Part shown: in pieces, positions 14,706 through 24,500 of the stretch
How positions within the stretch are numbered: the first letter of the stretch is position 1
How the letters are laid out: every line of letters starts with the position of its first letter
Source of the DNA: Lachnospiraceae bacterium AC2031
GTDB taxonomy: Bacteria; Bacillota; Clostridia; Lachnospirales; Lachnospiraceae
NCBI GenBank assembly: GCA_000687975.1
Contig: JIAB01000001.1
Location: 1,426,001-1,490,000, forward strand
Direction of reading: 5' to 3'
DNA: 64,000 bases
The notes under the pieces: generated by a model
What the model saw: only the letters and a program-made list of their open reading frames with translations
Database searches by the model: none
Told to the model about the DNA's origin: nothing
Position numbers and translations under genes: made by a program

Positions 14706-14737
14706 ATTATAATAAAGGCTGTCCAACAAATGTCCTA
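14706..14737 (-). promoter_or_regulatory. SARP-like promoter of the response regulator operon
   Basis: On the minus strand: TAGGACA, 4 nt, TTGGACA, 8 nt, then TATAAT (14706-14711). The heptamers start 11 bp apart. The heptamer sequence differs from the GTTGCGC pair at 10.6 and 11.4 kb, so it may be bound by the other SARP-type regulator (14763-15599) or with lower affinity. The start codon of the first gene is 51 bp downstream. Confidence 0.5.
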
Positions 14738-14762
14738 CTAATATAATATCTATGTAATTTTT

Positions 14763-15599
14763 CTATGAAAGTCTTGAAGTAATAAGCCCTTCCGTAACCG
14801 TGCCCCATGAATACTGATTCATATATTCACCACGATAATGATTTATCACCTCGATATCCCCTGCCAGGAATTTAAAAAGATCGCAATCCATCTTCTCTGG
14901 ATCGATCCTGAGAAGTCCCTTCTCAACACTGAGAATATCCCCGATCTTATACTCTTTCAGGGTCTCACGTAAACTTCTGATAATGACATCAATTCTTTTC
15001 TGGCCCTTACGGTCATACACATCATCCTCCCAAAGCACCGAGAATGCAGTAGCTCTGGATATAGTTCCGCCCTCACGATCAACAAGATACGCAAGAAGCT
15101 CCTTGGATTTAGCTCTTTTAAAGCTAACAACTGTACCATCTACAAATATATCAAACTCTCCGAAGGTTCTTACAACCACCTTTCTGGATGGATCATTCTC
15201 CATTAATTCAACTTCATCCACTGGCTTCTCAATATGTCTGTTTCTTCTTTCAACAGCGTACTGTACCTCTCTTTCCAGCCTTTCCTTATTTATCGGCTTC
15301 AGAAGATATCCAGTAGCATGAAGTCCAAAGGCCTCCAGCGCGTAGTCTGAATAGCCTGTTAGAAACATAATGGATGCGTAAGGGTGACAGTTCTTGATCC
15401 GTCTTGCCATCTCGATTCCATTTATCTCTGGCATATCTATATCAAGAATCGCAATATCCACCTGATTTTCCGAAATGTGACTCAGGGCTTCATTTGCATC
15501 AGAAAACCCCTGCACATCAGTAAGCATCGGCAGTTCCTTGCACATCTTCACAGTCATATTTAAGATTAACTCTTCATCATCAATGCAAATAAGTTTCAT
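14763..15599 (-). CDS. Response regulator with SARP/BTAD-like output domain
   Basis: Protein of 278 aa, paralogous to 13355-14146. Receiver in residues 1-120 (IDDEE; Asp in AILDIDMPEING; Lys in YLLKPINKE), then a SARP/BTAD-like winged-helix domain (VRTFGEFDIFVDG, KRAKSKELLAYLVDREGG, RIDVIIRSLRETL). Its ATG overlaps the stop of the upstream kinase gene by 4 bp (ATGA), so kinase 15596-16942 is its natural partner. It is a DNA-binding activator candidate for the 11-bp-spaced direct repeats nearby. Confidence 0.87.
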   Translation of the reverse strand: MKLICIDDEELILNMTVKMCKELPMLTDVQGFSDANEALSHISENQVDIAILDIDMPEINGIEMARRIKNCHPYASIMFLTGYSDYALEAFGLHATGYLLKPINKERLEREVQYAVERRNRHIEKPVDEVELMENDPSRKVVVRTFGEFDIFVDGTVVSFKRAKSKELLAYLVDREGGTISRATAFSVLWEDDVYDRKGQKRIDVIIRSLRETLKEYKIGDILSVEKGLLRIDPEKMDCDLFKFLAGDIEVINHYRGEYMNQYSWGTVTEGLITSRLS

Positions 15600-16942
15600 T
15601 CTTTATCCTTATCTGTTTCTGGAATACGCATAGTAACAAGGGTACCTTCGCCAGGTGTACTCTCTATTGCAAAAGTACCTTTACACTGATCCTCAATACG
15701 CTGCTTAACATTTAGAATACCAATGTGAGAACCTGATTGTCCAGAAGGCGTGTTTATATCAAAACCTATTCCATTATCCTGTACGGTAATCTTAAAGAAT
15801 CCTTCTTCCTTATGAGCACCGATCACGATCCTGCCGTCCCTCTTCGAACGAACGCCGTGTCTGATGGCATTTTCTACCATAGGCTGAATAGTGAGAGCAG
15901 GAAGATTAAAGTCTGTATCCTTTACCTCATCGATGTCATACACAACCCTTATAAAAGGGAAACGAATCTGTTCAATATCCACGTAAACCCTTGTGTGTTC
16001 CAATTCCTTGTTAAATGGAATCAAATCCGTCTCATTTAATGAATCGATATTTTGTCTCAGATATGTACCAAACTTCTCCACAGTATCTGCCGCCCTCTCT
16101 GGATCCGAATGGCACAGAGCCTGTATAGTAGATAAGGTATTATATAAGAAATGAGGCTGTATCTGAGAAACCATGATCTGAATTCTCTGCTGCTCCATAA
16201 TATCACCCTCATGTTCGCGTACGAAATTAAGGTGAATCCATACATAATAGAACAGATTACAGCTTACAATAGACATAGTGAGAAATGTTATCGGAAGATA
16301 AGGAGAATAGATCTTAGAATCCATAAGCACCGCTCCCAAGATAACAATAACGCACCAAACTGGAATCAGTCCTTCCAGACCGTAACGATACCTGGCAACC
16401 TCAAACTTCCAGTCTTTTTCAATTTCAGGCATATAGTCATATCTATCATTTCGACCTGTGAGTTCAATAAAAGAATCTGCAGAAAGCCATAATAAATACA
16501 CGAGTAACAAAGCACTTATTACGTGACAGCTATAGCCAATCGGACCACGCTTAAAGTTGTTTTCTGCAGTTATAGTGAAGCATATATCCGTAAATAACGC
16601 AGAAAGATGAATTAAAGTATTAATTCCAATAAGAACCCAGGCAATGATCAGCTTCTGCTTCTTCTTTATAAGATAAAGCCACATAACTATAATAACTGGG
16701 CGAAGACAATAACCGATAATAGCAGTGATCAGACGTTCTTTTACCTTATCAGGATCAAGAGCAAACATAGTATCCCAGTAATTCTGAATGATCAGTAAAG
16801 TCGTAAGTGCGGTGTTAATAAGAATTACTGTTGAATGTCTCTTGCTGATGTAAGGATCAATAAAAACAGCAAATGCGAGACCCATTACCTGCAAAAATAT
16901 AGTAAAATATATAACCACTTCTAAAACAAGAATATCAGACAT
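15596..16942 (-). CDS. LytS-type sensor histidine kinase
   Basis: Protein of 448 aa with about six membrane segments in the first 240 residues, then the His_kinase box QIQPHFLYNTLSTIQ with the acceptor His near residue 271, and an HATPase domain (QPMVENAIRHGV, VQDNGIGFD, GSHIGILNVKQRI). It is paralogous to the kinase at 11421-12620 and paired by a 4-bp overlap with the SARP-type regulator. Ribosome site GGGAAAG before the ATG. The signal is unknown. Confidence 0.9.
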   Translation of the reverse strand: MSDILVLEVVIYFTIFLQVMGLAFAVFIDPYISKRHSTVILINTALTTLLIIQNYWDTMFALDPDKVKERLITAIIGYCLRPVIIVMWLYLIKKKQKLIIAWVLIGINTLIHLSALFTDICFTITAENNFKRGPIGYSCHVISALLLVYLLWLSADSFIELTGRNDRYDYMPEIEKDWKFEVARYRYGLEGLIPVWCVIVILGAVLMDSKIYSPYLPITFLTMSIVSCNLFYYVWIHLNFVREHEGDIMEQQRIQIMVSQIQPHFLYNTLSTIQALCHSDPERAADTVEKFGTYLRQNIDSLNETDLIPFNKELEHTRVYVDIEQIRFPFIRVVYDIDEVKDTDFNLPALTIQPMVENAIRHGVRSKRDGRIVIGAHKEEGFFKITVQDNGIGFDINTPSGQSGSHIGILNVKQRIEDQCKGTFAIESTPGEGTLVTMRIPETDKDKE

Positions 16943-17036
16943 AATCTTTCCCTTTTACGACTCATGGAGGAATCTAATGAAAAACCCTTCTTCTTCGAGT
17001 CAGAACATCACCAATACTCAAGTAAGACAGGGGTAG

Positions 17037-18485
17037 TTACCTGCCACAATCTTCATCGCAGCCGTCACAGTCTGTTCCACCCGCTGTTGCACCTTCCACT
17101 GGCGCAAGTCCCAGCGCATCATGTGCAACCTGAATCATAATAGCACACTCAATTCTCTTTCGGAAGAGTTCACAGCCATATTCGTAGATTCCCTTAACAT
17201 CGCCTGTAGCATGATAAGCATTTGCAGCACATCCGCCTGAGCAATACAGCTGAGCCCAGCAATCCAGACATTCTGGTCTTGCATAAGCATTACAATAACG
17301 GAACTCATCCTGTTTTTCTACATTAGAAACCCCATTCCAGATATCACCCAGCTTATACTTCTCATCACCAACAAACTGGTGACAAGGGTAAAGGTCACCC
17401 CAAGGAGTAACCGCCATATACTCAGTACCTGAACCACATCCAGATATTCTCTTATAAATACATGGGCCTTCCTTAAGGTCCAGCATGTAGTGGTAAAATG
17501 TGAATCCCTCGCCTTTTAAATCACGAGATAACATTTCCTTTGCCAGAATCTCATACTGTTCCTTAAGAACAGGAAGATCCTCTTCAGTAAGTGCCAGTGG
17601 ATCAGATGGGTTACAAACAACCGGCTCCATAGACAGCTCTTTAAAGCCCAGATCCGCCATAGCAAAGATATCTTTAGTAAAATCAGTATTAAGATGAGTG
17701 AATGTACCACGCATATAGTAATTCTTACCGCCACGTGACTCAACCAGCTTCTGGAACTTTGGTACTATTTTATCATAGCTTCCCGTTCCTGCATAATCCA
17801 CACGGGTGCGGTCATGAACTTCCTTACGTCCGTCCAGACTGAGAACCACGTTACTCATCTCTTTATTACAGAAGTCAATGACTTCATCATCAATCAGCAT
17901 ACCATTTGTGGTCAAAGTAAAACGGAAATTCTTGCCTGCCTCCCTCTCGATAGAACGAGCATATCTAACAATATCCTTGCACACATCCCAGTTCATCAGA
18001 GGCTCGCCACCGAAGAAATCCACCTCCAGATTATGTCTGGTTCCGCTATGCTCCACCAGAAAATCTATAGCGCGCTTTCCGACCTCAAGACTCATAACAG
18101 CTCTTTCACCATTATACTTACCTTGAGCCGCAAAGCAGTACTCGCAATTAAGATTGCAAGTATGGGAAACATGAAGACATAGAGCCTTTATAACATCGCC
18201 ACTACGCTTCTTAAACTCGCCTGCAAGAGGGGCATACTCATTTGGTGTATACAGCTTCTTCATATCACGAAGAGTTCTAACGTCATCAATGCAGAGACGC
18301 ACCTCCTCCTCGGTCACATCCTCCCTGTCTCCATACCTCTTAAGTATTTCTTCTACTATGTCGTCCTCAGACTTGTCCGGAAACATTTCGATTATATCGT
18401 ACGCAACATCGTCCACGCTGTGAACCGATCCCGAACACGTATCCAGCACTATATTATATCCATTTAACTTATACTGATGTACCAT
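17037..18485 (-). CDS. scfB: SCIFF (ranthipeptide) radical SAM maturase
   Basis: Protein of 482 aa. N-terminal peptide-binding region (MVHQYKLNGYN), a radical SAM core with the CX3CX2C cluster site (CNLNCEYCF, near residue 103), and a C-terminal SPASM domain with Cys in CHQF, CLDCWAQLYCSGGC and YGCELF. This family forms thioether cross-links in the SCIFF peptide by joining Cys to alpha carbons. The substrate gene lies directly upstream. The start at 18485 follows AGAGGA; an alternative frame start at 18515 lacks a site. The extra tail CDGCDEDCGR is Cys-rich beyond the SPASM set and may be a lineage feature. Confidence 0.93.
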   Translation of the reverse strand: MVHQYKLNGYNIVLDTCSGSVHSVDDVAYDIIEMFPDKSEDDIVEEILKRYGDREDVTEEEVRLCIDDVRTLRDMKKLYTPNEYAPLAGEFKKRSGDVIKALCLHVSHTCNLNCEYCFAAQGKYNGERAVMSLEVGKRAIDFLVEHSGTRHNLEVDFFGGEPLMNWDVCKDIVRYARSIEREAGKNFRFTLTTNGMLIDDEVIDFCNKEMSNVVLSLDGRKEVHDRTRVDYAGTGSYDKIVPKFQKLVESRGGKNYYMRGTFTHLNTDFTKDIFAMADLGFKELSMEPVVCNPSDPLALTEEDLPVLKEQYEILAKEMLSRDLKGEGFTFYHYMLDLKEGPCIYKRISGCGSGTEYMAVTPWGDLYPCHQFVGDEKYKLGDIWNGVSNVEKQDEFRYCNAYARPECLDCWAQLYCSGGCAANAYHATGDVKGIYEYGCELFRKRIECAIMIQVAHDALGLAPVEGATAGGTDCDGCDEDCGR

Positions 18486-18565
18486 AATTCCTCTTTCTAG
18501 AAAAAGAAACGCCACCTTGATGATAGGCGGCGTATCCTTCTTAGTTTAATTTGTGCGAAGCCTTA

Positions 18566-18715
18566 TTATTTCTCAGACTTGTTCTCACATTTCTGATTTG
18601 CTACGCCACAGCTTGTCTTACAAGCACTCTGGCATGATGTCTGGCACTCGCCACATCCACCATTCTTAGCGCTCTCACAAAGATCTCTTGTCTCAAGTGT
18701 CTTTATTCTTTCCAT
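18566..18715 (-). CDS. scfA: SCIFF precursor peptide (six-cysteine in forty-five)
   Basis: Peptide of 49 aa with the SCIFF core CGECQTSCQSACKTSC and a seventh Cys at residue 13. Residues 21, 24, 28, 32, 36 and 43 are the six family cysteines. Good ribosome site AAAGGAG before the ATG. It lies 80 bp upstream of its maturase, which cross-links it into a ranthipeptide. The mature peptide's role is not established; the pair is nearly universal in Clostridia. Confidence 0.95.
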   Translation of the reverse strand: MERIKTLETRDLCESAKNGGCGECQTSCQSACKTSCGVANQKCENKSEK

Positions 18716-18738
18716 GATTTTTCTCCTTTTTATTTTCT

Positions 18739-18775
18739 AATGAGTCGATTTGGCTCTCTCGCCATTTGACTCATT
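18739..18775. repeat. AATGAGTC palindrome, copy 2
   Basis: AATGAGTC-GATTT-GGCTC...GCC-ATTT-GACTCATT hairpin, 24 bp upstream of the SCIFF precursor start and 31 bp after the stop of the 78-aa ORF. Confidence 0.75.
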
Positions 18776-18806
18776 CAGAATAATCACATATTCGTTCCGA
18801 ATAGTA

Positions 18807-19043
18807 TCATAATTTGATAGGTTTCGCAACCCCAGACCCTTCAATATGGTAATTGTTCTTGAAGAATTGTGTGTACCTCATCATTTCGGACAGATCCTCG
18901 ACTGCGGATAACATCTCATCATACATGTCATTCATCATGAGCTGTCCCTGTGTAAGGTCTTGTAGTTTCCTTCTTACCTGGGATATTTCCACAGGAAACT
19001 CAGCCATATCTCTTAACGAATCTTCAAACATTGAATTCTGCAT
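18807..19043 (-). CDS. Small hypothetical protein (78 aa)
   Basis: Largely helical, charged 78-aa protein with no membrane segment or known motif (RRKLQDLTQGQLMMNDMYDE). It lies 17 bp downstream of glgP and before scfA, in the same direction. The ribosome site is weak (TAGGTAAG). I do not recognise the family. Its placement, length and lack of overlap with another gene support it as real. Confidence 0.6.
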   Translation of the reverse strand: MQNSMFEDSLRDMAEFPVEISQVRRKLQDLTQGQLMMNDMYDEMLSAVEDLSEMMRYTQFFKNNYHIEGSGVAKPIKL

Positions 19044-19060
19044 ATCGCTTACCTATCAGA

Positions 19061-21499
19061 TTAGATCTCTACTTCAACTTTTTTGAGCTTCCAGATATCC
19101 TTTACATACTGCTCGATAGTTCTGTCAGATGAGAACTTACCAGAGCATGCAGTATTCATCATAGCCATGCGAGCCCATTTAGCCTGATCTCTATATGCGG
19201 CATCAACTCTCTGCTGTGCCTCTGCATATGAATCAAAGTCCTTAAGGATGAAGTAAATGTCTTCCTTAGTAAGTGAATCGTACAGATCTCTGAAGAGTTC
19301 TGTGTCATCGTTGTAGGTTCCATTGATGAGCTGTGTAAGAACTCTACGAACATTCTGATTGTTATTGTAGATATCCCAAGGGTTGTAACCACCCTCACGC
19401 TCATACTTCATTACTTCGTCAGCGCTGAGACCAAAGATAAATGCGTTCTCAGAACCAACTTCTTCAACGATTTCAACATTAGCACCGTCCATAGTACCAA
19501 TTGTAAGAGCACCGTTCATCATGAACTTCATGTTACCTGTACCAGATGCCTCACGAGATGCAGTAGAAATCTGCTCAGAAACATCTGCAGCAGCGAAGAT
19601 GATCTCGCCGTTAGATACACGGTAATCCTCGATGAAGACAACCTTGATCTTACCCTTGATAGATGCATCGTTATTTACAACATCAGCTACAGAATTAATA
19701 AGCTTGATAGTAAGCTTAGCGCGCTTGTAGCCTGCTGCAGCCTTTGCACCAAAGATAAATGTCCTTGGATACATATCGAAGTCAGGATTCTCCTTCAGCT
19801 CTGTGTAAAGATGCATTACATGAAGGATATTAAGAAGCTGTCTCTTATACTCATGAAGACGCTTAACCTGAACATCGAAGATAGAGTTAGGATCAACCTC
19901 AATACCGTTGTGCTCCTTGATGTACTTAGCAAGACGAAGCTTGTTCTGGTACTTGATGTTCATAAACTCCTGCTGATACTTTTTATCATCAACGTAAGTC
20001 TGGAGCTTGCTGATCTGAGAAAGATCTGTGATCCACTCCTTACCGATCTTATCATTTAACCACTTAGCAAGAAGTGGGTTACCATGAGCCAGGAATCTTC
20101 TCTGTGTTACACCATTAGTCTTGTTGTTGAACTGCTTAGGATTCATTTCGTAGAAATCCTTGAGCTCACGCTTCTTCAGAATCTCAGTATGAAGTCTGGC
20201 AACACCATTTACTGAGTAAGAACCAGCGATTGCAAGGTGAGCCATCTTAACCTGTCCATCATAGAGGATAGCCATAGACTTAACCTTACTCTGATCTCCT
20301 GGGTACATTTCCTGAATCTTCAGAACAAAGCGGCGGTTAATCTCCTCAACGATCTGATAAATACGTGGAAGAAGTCTGGAAAACAGCTCGATAGGCCACT
20401 TCTCAAGAGCCTCAGCCATGATAGTGTGGTTTGTATATGCACAGGTCTTTGTTGTGATATCCCATGCCTCATCCCACTCAAGGCCTTCCTCATCCATCAG
20501 GATACGCATCAGCTCTGGAACTGTCAGAGTTGGGTGAGTATCGTTCATCTGGAAGGTTACCTTCTTTGGAAGATCCTGAATCTTCTTATTGTTTTCCTTA
20601 AACTTCTTTATAGCAGTCTGAAGTGATGCAGATACGAAGAAGTACTGCTGCTTCAGACGAAGTTCCTTACCTGAATAATGATTGTCGTTAGGATAGAGAA
20701 CCTCACTGATAGTCTTAGCAAGATTCTGCTGCTCAACAGCCTTCTCATACTCACCCTTGTCGAATGAGTTAAGGTTGAACTCCTGAGTAGCCTCAGCATC
20801 CCACATACGAAGTGTATTTACTACATTGTTGCCATAACCAACGATAGGCATATCGTAAGGTACGGCACGTACAGAAGTATATCCCTCCTGAATGAAATGG
20901 TTTCTACCGTCTTTGTTTTCGACGCGAACATATCCGCCAAACTTAACCTCAGTAGCGTACTCATTTCTCTTTATCTCAAATGGGAATCCATTACGAAGCC
21001 AATCGTCTGGTTCCTCAAGCTGATAGCCATCAACGATTGCCTGCTTGAACATACCATAGTGATATCTGATACCACATCCATAAGCTGGATATCCAAGTGT
21101 TGATAATGAATCAAGGAAGCATGCTGCAAGACGTCCAAGACCACCGTTACCAAGAGCAGGATCTCTCTCCTGATCTTCGATAAAGTTGATGTCTAGACCC
21201 ATTTCATCAAGAGCCTTCTTGATGTCCTCGTAATAGCCAAGATTGATCAGGTTGTTACCAAGAGCACGTCCTACAAGGAACTCCATAGAAAGGTAGTAAA
21301 CCTTCTTTACATTCTTTTCTTTATATACCTTATGAGTCGCTATCCATCTATCAATGATGTCGTCCTTTACTGCGTAGCTGACAGCCTGGTATAACTCCTG
21401 AGGTGTTGCCTCCTCCAGAGTTTTGCGATAAAGCAGCTTAACATGTGAAGCTATCTCTTTCTTAAACCCTTCTTTATCGAATTTAGCGATTTTCTTCAT
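19061..21499 (-). CDS. glgP: Glycogen/alpha-glucan phosphorylase
   Basis: Protein of 812 aa, full length for the family. It releases glucose-1-phosphate from the non-reducing ends of alpha-1,4-glucans using pyridoxal phosphate. Diagnostic blocks: ALGNGGLGRLAACF near the N-terminus, QMNDTHPTL, VKRLHEYKRQLLNILH and the PLP-lysine block EASGTGNMKFMMNGAL (Lys in NMK). The start follows GGAGGAGGG. It lies downstream of ileS, separated by an AATGAGTC palindrome. Confidence 0.97.
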   Translation of the reverse strand: MKKIAKFDKEGFKKEIASHVKLLYRKTLEEATPQELYQAVSYAVKDDIIDRWIATHKVYKEKNVKKVYYLSMEFLVGRALGNNLINLGYYEDIKKALDEMGLDINFIEDQERDPALGNGGLGRLAACFLDSLSTLGYPAYGCGIRYHYGMFKQAIVDGYQLEEPDDWLRNGFPFEIKRNEYATEVKFGGYVRVENKDGRNHFIQEGYTSVRAVPYDMPIVGYGNNVVNTLRMWDAEATQEFNLNSFDKGEYEKAVEQQNLAKTISEVLYPNDNHYSGKELRLKQQYFFVSASLQTAIKKFKENNKKIQDLPKKVTFQMNDTHPTLTVPELMRILMDEEGLEWDEAWDITTKTCAYTNHTIMAEALEKWPIELFSRLLPRIYQIVEEINRRFVLKIQEMYPGDQSKVKSMAILYDGQVKMAHLAIAGSYSVNGVARLHTEILKKRELKDFYEMNPKQFNNKTNGVTQRRFLAHGNPLLAKWLNDKIGKEWITDLSQISKLQTYVDDKKYQQEFMNIKYQNKLRLAKYIKEHNGIEVDPNSIFDVQVKRLHEYKRQLLNILHVMHLYTELKENPDFDMYPRTFIFGAKAAAGYKRAKLTIKLINSVADVVNNDASIKGKIKVVFIEDYRVSNGEIIFAAADVSEQISTASREASGTGNMKFMMNGALTIGTMDGANVEIVEEVGSENAFIFGLSADEVMKYEREGGYNPWDIYNNNQNVRRVLTQLINGTYNDDTELFRDLYDSLTKEDIYFILKDFDSYAEAQQRVDAAYRDQAKWARMAMMNTACSGKFSSDRTIEQYVKDIWKLKKVEVEI

Positions 21500-21538
21500 A
21501 AGCCCTCCTCCTTTGCTACTTATTTGATAAATGTATTT

Positions 21539-21573
21539 AATGAGTCACTTCCCATAAAGGGAAATGACTCATT
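21539..21573. repeat. AATGAGTC palindrome, copy 3
   Basis: AATGAGTC...TTCCC-ATAAA-GGGAA...GACTCATT in the gap between the ileS stop and the glgP start. It has the same outer arms as the other copies but a different inner stem (TTCCC/GGGAA in place of GGCTC/GAGCC). Confidence 0.7.
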
Positions 21574-21582
21574 TAAACTAAA

Positions 21583-24500
21583 TTATTTAGAAACACCAAA
21601 TGTTGCTTCCTCACCATTGATGTCAAGCTCCTTAGTGAAGCCTGCCATAGAGCCGAGCTTGATATAGTCAGCAAGTACGCTTGACTTAATCTTATCAGCA
21701 TTCTTTGTAACGATCTCACTGATCTTATCACCTGATACAATGTAGAGTGTGATATGATCTGTAACCTCGAAGTCAGCCTCTTTTCTAAGTGTCTGAACCT
21801 TTGAAATGATCTCTCTTACGAAACCTTCCTCGATAAGTTCTGGTGTAAGCTTTGTATCAATTACAACGGTGTACTTATTGTCACCAAATGTTGCATAGTC
21901 ACCGCTCTCAGCAACATCGATAAGCAGATCCTCTTCTGTAAGTTCTACTGATTCCCCATTAACTTCGAACTTCATAGCTCCATCTGCCTTAAGTGCTGCA
22001 TAAGCAGCATTTCCATCCTCGATATTTGAAAGGTATTCCTTGATACCTCCGAGGAGCTTGCCATACTTAGGACCAACTGTTCTAAGCTGTGGCTTAAATG
22101 TATATGATGAGAAGCTAGATAAATCATCTGTTAACTCAACATTCTTGATATTAAGCTCATCTTTAATGATATCGATATAGAACTGATTCAGCTCTGTATC
22201 TGACTTAACATACATGTTAGCGATTGGCTGACGATTCTTGATATTTGCAGCATTACGTGCAGCACTACCATATGTCTTGATAGCAAGAACTGCTTCCATG
22301 CAATTCTCAAGTTCAGCATCGATTGCTGACTCATCAACCTCTGGATACTCGCAAAGGTGGATACTGATTGGCGCATCCTTATCAACATTTCTAACAAGAT
22401 TCTGATAAATACTTTCTGTGAGGAATGGCACCATAGGAGCTGCAACCTTACAGATAGTTACAAGTGCTGTATAAAGAGTCATGTAAGCATTGATCTTATC
22501 CTGCTCCATACCCTTTGCCCAGAATCTCTCACGGCAACGTCTTACGTACCAGTTACTGAGTTCATCAACGAAGTCAGTGAGTACTGCTGCTGCCTCAGGA
22601 ATCTTGTAAGATCCAAGGTTTTGATCAAATACCTTAACTGCAGTGTTAAGCTTTGAAAGAAGCCATTTATCCATTACAGTAAGTGAGTTAGTATCAAATG
22701 TATACTTAGTAGGATCGAACTGATCGATCTCAGCGTAAAGTGTGTAGAACGCATATGTATTCCAAAGTGTTCCCATGAACTTACGCTGTCCTTCAAGAAC
22801 TGCATCTCCATGGAACTTGTTAGGAAGCCATGGCTGTGAGTTTGTATAGAAGTACCATCTGATAGCATCTGCCCCATACTGTCCCAGAGCTTCCATAGGA
22901 TCTACTGCATTTCCCTTAGACTTAGACATCTTGTTTCCGTCCTTATCCAGAACGTGGCCAAGAACGATAACATTTTTATAAGGAGCCTTGTCGAAGAGAA
23001 GTGTTGAGATAGCCATAAGTGAATAGAACCATCCACGAGTCTGATCAACTGCCTCTGAGATAAAGTCTGCAGGGAAGTTGTCATTGAAGATATCTTCGTT
23101 CTCAAATGGATAGTGCCACTGTGCAAATGGCATCGCACCTGAATCGAACCAGCAGTCGATAACTTCAGGAACTCTTCTCATTGGCTTACCACAATCAGGA
23201 CAAGTAAGAACTACGCCGTCAACAAATGGTCTATGAAGCTCGATATCCTCAGGAACATCGCTTCCATCTTCCATCTTTCCACGTTCGCGGAGCTCTGCGA
23301 TAGAACCAACTGCATCTCTCTTACCGCATTCAGCACACTCCCAAACATTAAGAGGAGTACCCCAATAACGGTCACGTGAGAGACCCCAGTCCTGAACGTT
23401 CTTCAGCCACTCGCCGAAACGTCCCTGTCCGATTCCTTCAGGAATCCAGTTAACTGTATTGTTATTAGCAACCATACGGTCACTAACTTCTGTCATCTTA
23501 ATGAACCATGACTCTCTTGCATAGTAGATAAGTGGTGTATCACATCTCCAGCAGAATGGATAGTCATGCTCAAACTTAGGAGCTGAGAAAAGAAGGCTTC
23601 TTGAATCAAGATCCACAAGAACCTTTGGATCAGCATCCTTAACGAAGAGACCACCAAATGGTGTGTCGTCTGTCAGGTTACCTTCAGCATCTACGAACTG
23701 AACGAATGGAAGGTCATACTTACGACCTACACGTCCATCGTCCTCACCAAATGCAGGAGCGATATGAACGATACCAGTACCATCTGACATTGTTACATAA
23801 TCATCAGCTACGATGAAATGTGCCTTCTTATGCTGCTTTGCAGCACTTGCTGCAGCACCTTCATAAAGTGGTTCATACTCTCTGCCCTCAAGGTCGATAC
23901 CCTTGTAAGACTCAAGCTTTACATATGCCTTTCCGTCTGTTGCAGAAGTATCATACTTGTTTACATGCTTTCCTTCTTCATTCTTTACCTTCTCTTCAGC
24001 GAGAGGTCCAAGAACTGTATCAAGAAGAGCATCAGCCATAATATATGTGTAGCCGTCGCAAGCCTTAACCTTGCTGTAGCTTTCTTCTGGATTTACACAA
24101 AGTGCCAGGTTTGATGGAAGTGTCCAAGGAGTTGTTGTCCAAGCAAGGAAATAGTACTGCTCTTCGCCCTCAGCAACCTTAGCCTTGAAACGAACAACTG
24201 CAGATCTTTCCTTAACTGCCTTGTATCCCTGTGCAACCTCGTGAGATGAAAGTGGAGTACCACAACGAGGACAATAAGGAACTACCTTGAAGCCCTTGTA
24301 AAGAAGACCCATATCCCAAATCTTCTTGAGTGCCCACCACTCAGATTCGATATAATCATTATGGTATGTTACATATGGATCATCCATATCTGCCCAGAAT
24401 CCAACCTTACCGGAGAATTCCTCCCACATACCTTTATACTGCCATACAGACTCTTTACATTTGCCGATAAATGGCTCGATTCCATACTCTTCGATCTGCT

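Noticed and set aside
11421-16942. agr-type quorum sensing system
   Set aside because: Kinases are LytS-type, but there is no AgrB-like protease or AgrD-like peptide; the 38-aa Cys peptide has no amphipathic leader of that kind.
16978-17037. 18-aa plus-strand ORF with GGAGG 6 nt before ATG
   Set aside because: Very short, antisense to the kinase leader and without promoter or terminator; the ribosome site may be chance.
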